Source: Isoetes taiwanensis (taxonomy: Eukaryota > Streptophyta > Lycopodiopsida > Isoetales > Isoetaceae). Taken from it: DNA of 64,000 bases. Positions within the stretch are counted from its first letter, which is position 1; every line of letters begins with the position of its first letter. The notes under the pieces are model-generated. The model was given only the letters and a program-made list of their open reading frames with translations, was not told the origin of the DNA and ran no database searches. Position numbers and translations under genes: made by a program. The stretch is from positions 669,912 through 733,911 of the forward strand of contig JAJEKV010000155.1 of the NCBI GenBank assembly GCA_021234155.1. The letters are read 5' to 3'. Shown piece after piece: positions 57,611 through 64,000 of this stretch.

Positions 57611-58362
57611 CTAGTAATGGTTGCCCGGCGTTGCCGGGCCTAACTACAATTCTATTGTAGTCAACCATTTTTTATAGGCATATATATTGTTAAATTTGGA
57701 AAGGAGCAATATTAGGAAAAACGCATTCAAGCTTAATTGCAAGATATATTAAGTCCTCAAATATCCATCACGCGGCTAGGGTAATGTGCCATCCTCAAAT
57801 GTTCATCATGTAGTTAGGATGTTCAGACCCTTTTTTCTGAAAGCTTCCTGAATAGGAAAAAACATAATGTCTTTCAGACTGCCATTCTAGATTTGAAACT
57901 TTTTAGCAAAAGGCCGTTGTACAATGTACTTATCCCATAGACAAATAGTTCGATTGTAATCTTACAGCTGAGTACGTGAAACCGAGTATGGCCAGAAACA
58001 TGGATGATGCAGCAGACAGCAAAAATTTGTAAGGGACACATAATTTGCCCTAATTCATACATCAAAGAGTGGTCCCTGTGCAAAAGAGTTGTTTTTTATC
58101 CCTCCAATGCAAGAGACTATGATTTGCAACCTGTCAATCGAGTTCTTTCTGAAATATTACAAAGTTTTACAATACAATGATGCAACATAAATCTACTGCT
58201 TTTATCTTATAAAGGCAATAGTGAAGTACCAAATAGAAACTATTCATTACAACAGATAAGGCACAATATCGCATGTTTATAGCAAAGACCAAGACTGAAT
58301 TAGAAAGACTCAATGACAACTTGGTGCTGAGAGTCTTGTACGAATTTTTTTATATCTAGAGA
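57611..58362 (-). mobile_element. Candidate complete non-autonomous Helitron, 752 bp
   Basis: On the minus strand the 3' end has hairpin GCCCGGC-AAC-GCCGGGC, a seven-base spacer ending ATTA and CTAG (57614-57611), flanked by A at 57610. The proposed 5' end is TCTCTAGATATAAAAAAATT (58362 back), next to T at 58363, so the site is A^T as Helitrons require. The 3' end is strong by its match to 2844-2871 and 7724-7751. The 5' end is chosen only by the TC start and flanking base, so the length is provisional. No protein is encoded. Confidence 0.55.
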
Positions 58363-60089
58363 TGGATTGAAAAACATGAAATACCTTTATGATTCAAATA
58401 AAACTCTGAAGATTTTTTTGCTTACATAACAGACTTACCATAACAATGAACGCATACCTTACATACACATGATGCAATTGTGCTATGTCCATCTAACAAT
58501 ATTCTTAGTTCATCTGAAGTTTCAACAGGTTCATGATATTTCTTGATATTCCTAACATATACTTAGATTCCATTAGCTGCCTGCATTAAGAAATGAAAGA
58601 TATAAGGTTCCTGAAATTTGAAGCGAGCAAAATTTTAAAATGCACTTGTAAATAGAGTAAAGGAATACCATCAAACCTTTTTGATGGGGAAGAATAAGCT
58701 TTTGGTTGTACACTTATGCATGGTTATCAATGCTCTTTTTAGTGTATATATGTATCTATATGTTATCATCGACAGAGCAAGTCATACAATGAATCAAATT
58801 CGTCAAAACTAAATAGAAGGCAGCATACTGAGAAAGTTCTAAAATCTTGTGATTGCTATAGGTATTATCATAATATCATATCTCACAATATTTGATGATA
58901 TACTCTGTGAGCTCGAACAATCTAAGCGCCATGACACCCATGTGTCAAGCCCTGTATGAGGAAAGCACCTATGTAAGACAAAGTCATTGTCCTTTTTATT
59001 TGTTTGGTCATATGAATCATGACCTCTTTGTCCACGGCACTACTCTATGTAAATATCTATCAAGGAATGATAAATTGGATGAACAAAGCAAGTCGTCTAC
59101 ATGGGATTTGGAAATGAATGATTACATGTGTCTCATGATTCGAATTGTATGGTTGAACCACTCAGCCAAGCTTGCAGGAATACATAAGCTTCCAAATGTA
59201 CACTTTCCAGAGCAGTCAAAACTTCCATCCATTGAGATGTGCTAACATCTTGACTAAGACTCCATGACATGGCACTGGAATGGCCATCTAAAAATGCACA
59301 TATTTTTTTTTCTTTTACGAGTTAAAGTTATTTGGTGCTCAATAGTTGTGATCATCTGAGATGTTTTTCTAAAGATGAATCATCAATTTCAAATATTAGA
59401 AAGCAAAGACAGGAAATTGTGTTATGTATTTGTAAGAAGATCCAACCACGAGTAATTTGATGCTTTAAAATTTGTGTTGTTTCTTATGCGTTCCATTCAA
59501 TTTCTTTGACAATATGTCAGCTGAAAACAAGGCGAAAAATCGCATTGCTCCTTCAGGAGTCATCAAATAGAATCAAATGCCCTTATGATATTTGCTATTG
59601 CCATTTCTATGAGTAACATGATGCTCTTTCAAAGTGAATGATATGGCACTTTTCGTTGTTTACATTTACAAGTATGGGCTAACCTTGCTTGACTTGCTAG
59701 CACAATGGACTTGATCAAATAAACTTGATCAAATAAAGCAATTTGATTTCAGGTAGACTTCAAACTTTAGGCACCGATCTTTATGCGTATTGTAATTGTG
59801 CATCCATCCAAGTTTTTAATATGCTCTTTGTGAAACATATTTGAAATGAACTGCAAATAAAACAATGCACCAATGAACCACGTTGATGTTGTGTTATCAA
59901 AACATATATAATGATACATCCAATTTTGGATTTTTGTTTTTTCGATGGCTAATTTTTCTGTGTTCTGCCTTCCCTAAAGCCGACACGTGCCTCAGCCAAA
60001 GTCGACATGTATAAATATTTTGGGTATCACTTTCTTCGGGTGCAAGTGTCCAAGTGCTCTTCCTCCGTCGAGCAACCTAACAGCGGGCG
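58363..60089. other. No gene recognised
   Basis: A 117-codon plus-strand frame at 58892-59245 has no domain and is not called. The rest is AT-rich. Confidence 0.35.
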
Positions 60090-60223
60090 CCTTGCTTGCC
60101 GACATCAGTGTGTAAGTTGTTCCCGATAATCGATACAGTGAAAAGGGCCAGATCGTGATCAGAGGAACATCTAATGAAGCAGTAGAAAAAGTGTGCTCTA
60201 TGGTTGAAGACATTGTGATTAAT
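60090..60223 (+). pseudogene. KH-domain-like fragment
   Basis: The plus frame reads GALLADISV, a TAA, then VVPDNRYSEKGQIVIRGTSN and EAVEKVCSMVEDIVINY before a GTGAGC that could be a splice donor. The second half fits the end of a KH RNA-binding domain (v.I.Gt.eaVe.a...ie.ii). The stop and missing GXXG loop mean it is not functional. The assignment is weak. Confidence 0.3.
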
Positions 60224-60510
60224 TATGTGAGCAGAGGCGATGGGCATCATCGGCCTTGGTCACTGCTTTGTTGGGCAACGCAAGATGAAGAAATCTCTGC
60301 AAAAGGGGTCCGATTTGTGGAGGTAAGCAAAATCCAAGCAAGACAATTGTGCCTGTTTAACGATCTGCCCTTCTTTAGTTGGGTCCACCGACTTAGAAGG
60401 CTTAAAAAAAAATTCCATCGAAGCCAGGTTTGATTTTGTTTTTTCTGTTCTAGTGTGTTCTTTCTGTTCTACTCTGCCAGTTCAGATCTTCATGAAGCAG
60501 AGGATGAAGA

Positions 60511-60614
60511 GGAGGTTAACCTCCTCCTTGAGGGGGTTATGCAAAATAACCCTCGAGGCCGGCAGGCCGAGAGGGTTATTTTGCATGACCCCCGAGAGGA
60601 GGAGGTTGACCTCC
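60511..60614. repeat. Near-perfect hairpin, 50-bp arms, 4-bp loop
   Basis: The left arm ggaggttaacctcctccttg through gaggcc (60511-60560) pairs with the right arm ggccgagagggttattttgc through gacctcc (60565-60614) around ggca. Only about five positions mismatch. Each arm also contains its own small palindrome (ggaggttaacctcc). Confidence 0.9.
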
Positions 60615-62067
60615 CTTAACCACAGGCCCGAGCAAGTTCTTCCATGCCATATCAAGTTCTTCCATGCCAGAGCAACGAAATTTATATCGAAATAATGCTA
60701 TCTCTGAAACTCTTGTCTGTTCTGCATAAAAAATAAAGGAAAGAATGCCATAACTATAAATCTCAGCATTGAAGCAAGAACGGAAAGACTTCTCCGCATT
60801 GAAGCAAGAAAGGTAAGATTGACATAGCTGCAAATCACAACATTGAAGCAACAAGCAAGGATAATGCAATGATCGAAAAACCAAACACAGAACTCCAACT
60901 CTGCAGCTTTTGAGCAAATAGGTGCCACGCTTTACATATCAAAAACAAGAAAAAAAAAACAGGGGTAAACAATGCCTGTGGCAAAAACAAAAATATGGCT
61001 TCATCGTTGCAAGGACCTGACGACAACTGCTCTGCTGCTTCCGCTGCTCTGCTGCTTTCTTGAGATTTGCTATAAAATATTACAAAAACTGCCTTGAATC
61101 TGTGCGCAATGCTTGGTTATGGCGACCACAATCATCTGCAATGAAAATGAGGGCTCAGAGACTCGGATTGAAGAATACTGGCACAGGAATAGGCAAAAAC
61201 AGAGGAATCGGCAAAAAAGAAAGCAATTTTTCAGCTCCAAATCAAGGATTAGCTGGTTTTATCAGAGCTTGGCCCAAAACAAAAAAGGAGGGGATAAGCA
61301 ATGCCACCGTCGGCCGGTTTGGCCGAGCTCGATTACGTGGATTCTCGATGGCTAGCGACCCGACTCAAAGCTATGGCGGCAGAGTGAAGCCGGGTATGGC
61401 GCCATCGAATATCCGGCTACAAAGGAATATTCCGAGGAGTTATCAATGATAATCCATGGAATATTCGAAAAACGCGAATATTCGTGAGGTTATGGGAAAT
61501 AACCCTTTGGGATCCAAATTGTGAACGGCCGCATTCTTAGAATTTGCAAGGGCGGTGGTTAAGGGCGGATCGGTCGAGTGGAGTAACAGGAGGCGCCCAC
61601 CGTGGTCTTGGCACATAACTGCAGCTTTTTTGGGCGCTATGAGCTTTTAACAAGAACACCCAGGTAAGGGCTTTGCATTCCGGCCTCCTTAGAGTAGCAT
61701 GGACATAGGCAGCTCGCACCATCCGAAGGCACGTAATTTTTCTAGGTCCCACCCAAATCCGTCGCCATAGCCAAATCAAATCGAAGCTTGAAGCGTAGGA
61801 TGATTTGTTGGAAGCGTAAGCTGATCCGTTTCACAGAGGTTTGCTTTCTACGTTTCCAAATCTATTATGGGCAGAGCGTAAAGAGCTTTAAAGAGCACCG
61901 CCCTGTTCGTGATCTGGGTGATGGATGTTCGTGATCTGGGTGATGGAAGGATGGGAATGAATCGTTGGAAACTTGCCCAAGAGGCTAGATTTTTTCCCTG
62001 GAGCTTGCAAAGCGACGGGCCAAATATCACTCGTCCCATTCAAGGAGAACCCACAAAAGGGCAAATG
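60615..62067. other. No gene recognised
   Basis: Internal near-repeats of cattgaagcaagaa occur at 60762-60860. A 22-bp unit (gttcgtgatctgggtgatgg at) is duplicated at 61905-61948. Open frames at 61060-61449 have no domain. Confidence 0.4.
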
Positions 62068-62620
62068 ATAATTGTTTCCATTGTGTTTATCGAGCAAGAT
62101 GAGAATGGAAAACTTGGGGTTTCTTTGTCTAAGGAACTCATGGCCATAGCAGGGGATGCATTGAAGACCAATATAACAACTCTTGGACCATTAGTGTCTG
62201 CCCTTATCCGAGCAAATAATTTTTTTGCGTGTTGGTGGCAAGGAAGCTACTGAATGTGAAGATGAAGCCTTATATTCCGGACTTCAAGTTGGCATTTGAT
62301 CACTTTTGTATTCATGCAGGAAGTGGAAGGGCGATGATTGATGAGCTTGAAAGACATTTACAACTTTCAACACATCATGTAGAGGCCTCTAGGATGACGC
62401 CACGCAGGTTTTGGAAACACTTCATCCTCTTCAATTTGGTGCGAGTTGGCCTATATGGGAAGGATGAGGAAAGATAACGGGGTATGGCAAATTGCATTTG
62501 GCGGTGGATTTAAATGCAATAGTGCGGTCGGCGGGTCTCGAGAACAATCAAACCTTCTACTAGGAGTCCATGGGCTGATTGTATTGATAGGTATCCAAAG
62601 AGAGATTCCCGAGGTGTTTC
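62068..62620 (+). pseudogene. 3-ketoacyl-CoA synthase (KCS) C-terminal pseudogene
   Basis: In three successive frames the plus strand reads [20 protein letters not shown] and [10 protein letters not shown]. It continues [20 protein letters not shown] and FCIHAG, which carries a catalytic His. Then [30 protein letters not shown] after a one-base T insertion, [15 protein letters not shown] and WADCIDRYP follow. These are the conserved blocks of the C-terminal half of plant KCS enzymes, which condense malonyl-CoA with acyl-CoA in very-long-chain fatty acid and wax synthesis at the ER. About 180 of some 500 residues remain. Frameshifts lie near 62080, 62205, 62415 and 62540. No introns are seen, but many KCS genes have none. 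Upstream of 62068 similarity is doubtful (THKGAN-like). Confidence 0.88.
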
Positions 62621-63241
62621 ATTTCAAAATATTGGTTTGTTCCCTGCGCTTATACCAAAACCAAATTAATAACGTTATTCTTTGTAAATTACTCATCTTC
62701 CCCACCCCATAATGCTCCATGTGTTTGTGGGTGTTATGTTTTGTCCATTATTTTTGAATGGGTACTACTGTCACAAGTTGTTGAAGCATTATCTTTGCAG
62801 TAAGGACCACTTTTTATTAGCAAAAGTGCATCCCTTTTTCTTTTAGAACATGAGGTCCCGTGGAAGTAATGAAGTGTATATTTGGTTGTACGGTGGCCAT
62901 GTGAAATTAGTTGCTTTGTCACGGGTGACTACTTGCACCCACGGACTCTTGGACCAGGCTCTTGGACCAGGAGTATAATTAATAACAAAACAAAGAGGAG
63001 CAAGCACATGGCAAATCTTAGTTGATCTGCCTGAAATTTGCAAGACCCACATCAAACTTACATACTTTTGATTATGCAGTTGGATTGTAGGGCAGCCACA
63101 TTAAGATTTTAAATGATCCACGTGTAGGTTGATGTATATACGTTTTTGGGTCGGGCAAGGATGGACAAATTTACTACTAGGTTCTTGAATTGAAAAGAGA
63201 GCCATAGATTGGTGGTTCAGAACTTTTTTCTCGTGAAGCTT
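62621..63241. other. No gene recognised
   Basis: Follows the KCS remnant; no coding sequence is supported. Confidence 0.4.
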
Positions 63242-63389
63242 TAGCATACAGAATTAGCATACAGAATTGAAAGCTCTTTCGCCTGCTTTGAAAATTTTGA
63301 GTGTATACAAAAGGTTGCTGCTTTGAAAATTTTGAGTGTATACAAAAGGTTGGGAAAGAGAAACGTTCGCGGCGGCCTTGGCCGCCGCG
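63242..63389. repeat. Tandem duplications followed by a GC-rich hairpin
   Basis: ttagcatacagaa is repeated at 63241-63267, and a 37-bp unit (tgctttgaaaattttgagtg through aaaggt) at 63284-63352. Directly after lies the palindrome CGCGGCGGCC-TT-GGCCGCCGCG (63368-63389), a 10-bp GC stem in AT-rich surroundings. Confidence 0.8.
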
Positions 63390-63635
63390 ATAAGTTTCTT
63401 GTTGGTATTATTATGTTCCCATAGTTAAATAATGTGAATTCTTCCCATCTATCTTAAATTGCTAGCTCATCTATGCTTCGAACACCTTTCAATTTTGAAG
63501 TCGTAGAAATCAAAAAGAAAAAAAGTTCATTTGAGAATCAACTTGGTAGCTTAGGAAGTATAGAATCATCCACTAGATCCAAATAACTGGACAAACAAAC
63601 AACTTAATATTGACTCATTCCTAACATTTGGTTAT
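63390..63635. other. No gene recognised
   Basis: AT-rich; nothing supported. Confidence 0.4.
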
Positions 63636-64000
63636 AGCTTTTTTTTTTTTTTTTTTGGAGGTAAGTATGTATATTATATTAATAAGAAGTAAAAACAAGC
63701 AGATGGACCTTACGTCCCGATATCATCCCGGGATCACAAGGGGAACCCGCCTAGTCCCAAGGGGAGTTAGGGGGTTAACCGCCGAGTTTAAGTCGGGGCC
63801 AATGGCTACCTCCTCTCAGGTGCTCCATGAGCAAATCTAAAAACATCTTGAAGCCTTGTGTACTACCAATCTTATCAAGCTCCTTATCATAATTACTACC
63901 ATATTTCTGTGGTGCCCCAACCCCATCATTGCAACCTCCATGTTGAAGTATTTAGCGTTATTCGAAAGTGGTAGAGGGAGTCCGCTTTCCAATTGCAACA
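63636..64000 (-). mobile_element. Poly-A tail and 3' region of a minus-strand retroelement (runs off window)
   Basis: A run of about 17 T (63640-63656) followed by ggaggtaagtatgtatatta is, in reverse complement, an AT-rich 3' untranslated end with poly-A. Upstream sequence has coding-like minus-strand pieces (VAMMGLGHH; PLGTRRVPLVIPG). The element body leaves the window, so its class is unproven; the tail resembles plant L1 ends. Confidence 0.5.

Noticed and set aside
58892-59245. 117-codon plus-strand open frame
   Set aside because: No domain, no splice context and no neighbouring exon; could be chance.
1-64000. CRISPR array, rRNA operon or bacterial-type operons
   Set aside because: No regularly spaced identical repeats with unique spacers, no rRNA motifs, and introns plus plant gene families show a plant nuclear sequence.

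Overview
This is a land-plant nuclear window, AT-rich, gene-poor and full of decayed transposable elements. The one complete gene is a plant ATL-type RING-H2 ubiquitin ligase. Around it lie remnants of plant genes: SYP1 syntaxin, 3-ketoacyl-CoA synthase, ribosomal protein P0 and cobalamin-independent methionine synthase. Together with the sparse gene content and many degraded LINEs this suggests a large, repeat-rich genome such as a gymnosperm or fern. I cannot fix the species from sequence alone.

Layout. 0-7.5 kb: repeats, a small MITE with a 9-bp target duplication, a Helitron 3' end, minisatellites, a LINE C-terminal remnant and a pair of long inverted arms. 7.7-13.7 kb: a second Helitron 3' end (minus strand), followed upstream on that strand by several unrelated, partly intron-containing gene fragments (unidentified membrane protein, AP2-like, methionine synthase, P0). 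A Mutator-like non-autonomous element has split the P0 fragment. 14-16.6 kb: minisatellites and a dispersed repeat. 17.4-18.5 kb: the last three exons of an unidentified membrane-protein gene. 20.6-21.5 kb: a frameshifted syntaxin pseudogene. 22.1-23.2 kb: a hAT element with a perfect 8-bp target duplication. 23.6-24.4 kb: the ATL gene.

24.7-36.1 kb: a LINE tail insertion, a Ty3/gypsy chromovirus remnant with a tandemly duplicated chromodomain, a tRNA-like SINE head, a retroelement with a 16-bp target duplication, an inverted L1 3' fragment, and a long degraded transposase-like gene of the DUF7869 type. 36.3-46 kb: AT-rich repeats, a 528-bp foldback element, a 570-bp tandem duplication, and a CpG-richer tract with degraded plus-strand reading frames that I cannot identify.

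46-57.4 kb: two copies of one LINE family, an L1 fragment on the minus strand, an inverted array of short G/A-rich units, and a psq/CENP-B-type helix-turn-helix ORF resembling a pogo-like transposase. The LINE family ends in a shared tail with short tandem repeats (TATTC or TTCC), and the tail recurs at two other sites. 57.6-64 kb: a candidate complete 752-bp Helitron, a near-perfect 50-bp-arm hairpin, a 3-ketoacyl-CoA synthase pseudogene and an L1 3' end leaving the window.

The genes do not form a pathway. The interest lies in how the elements nest, capture gene fragments and share termini.
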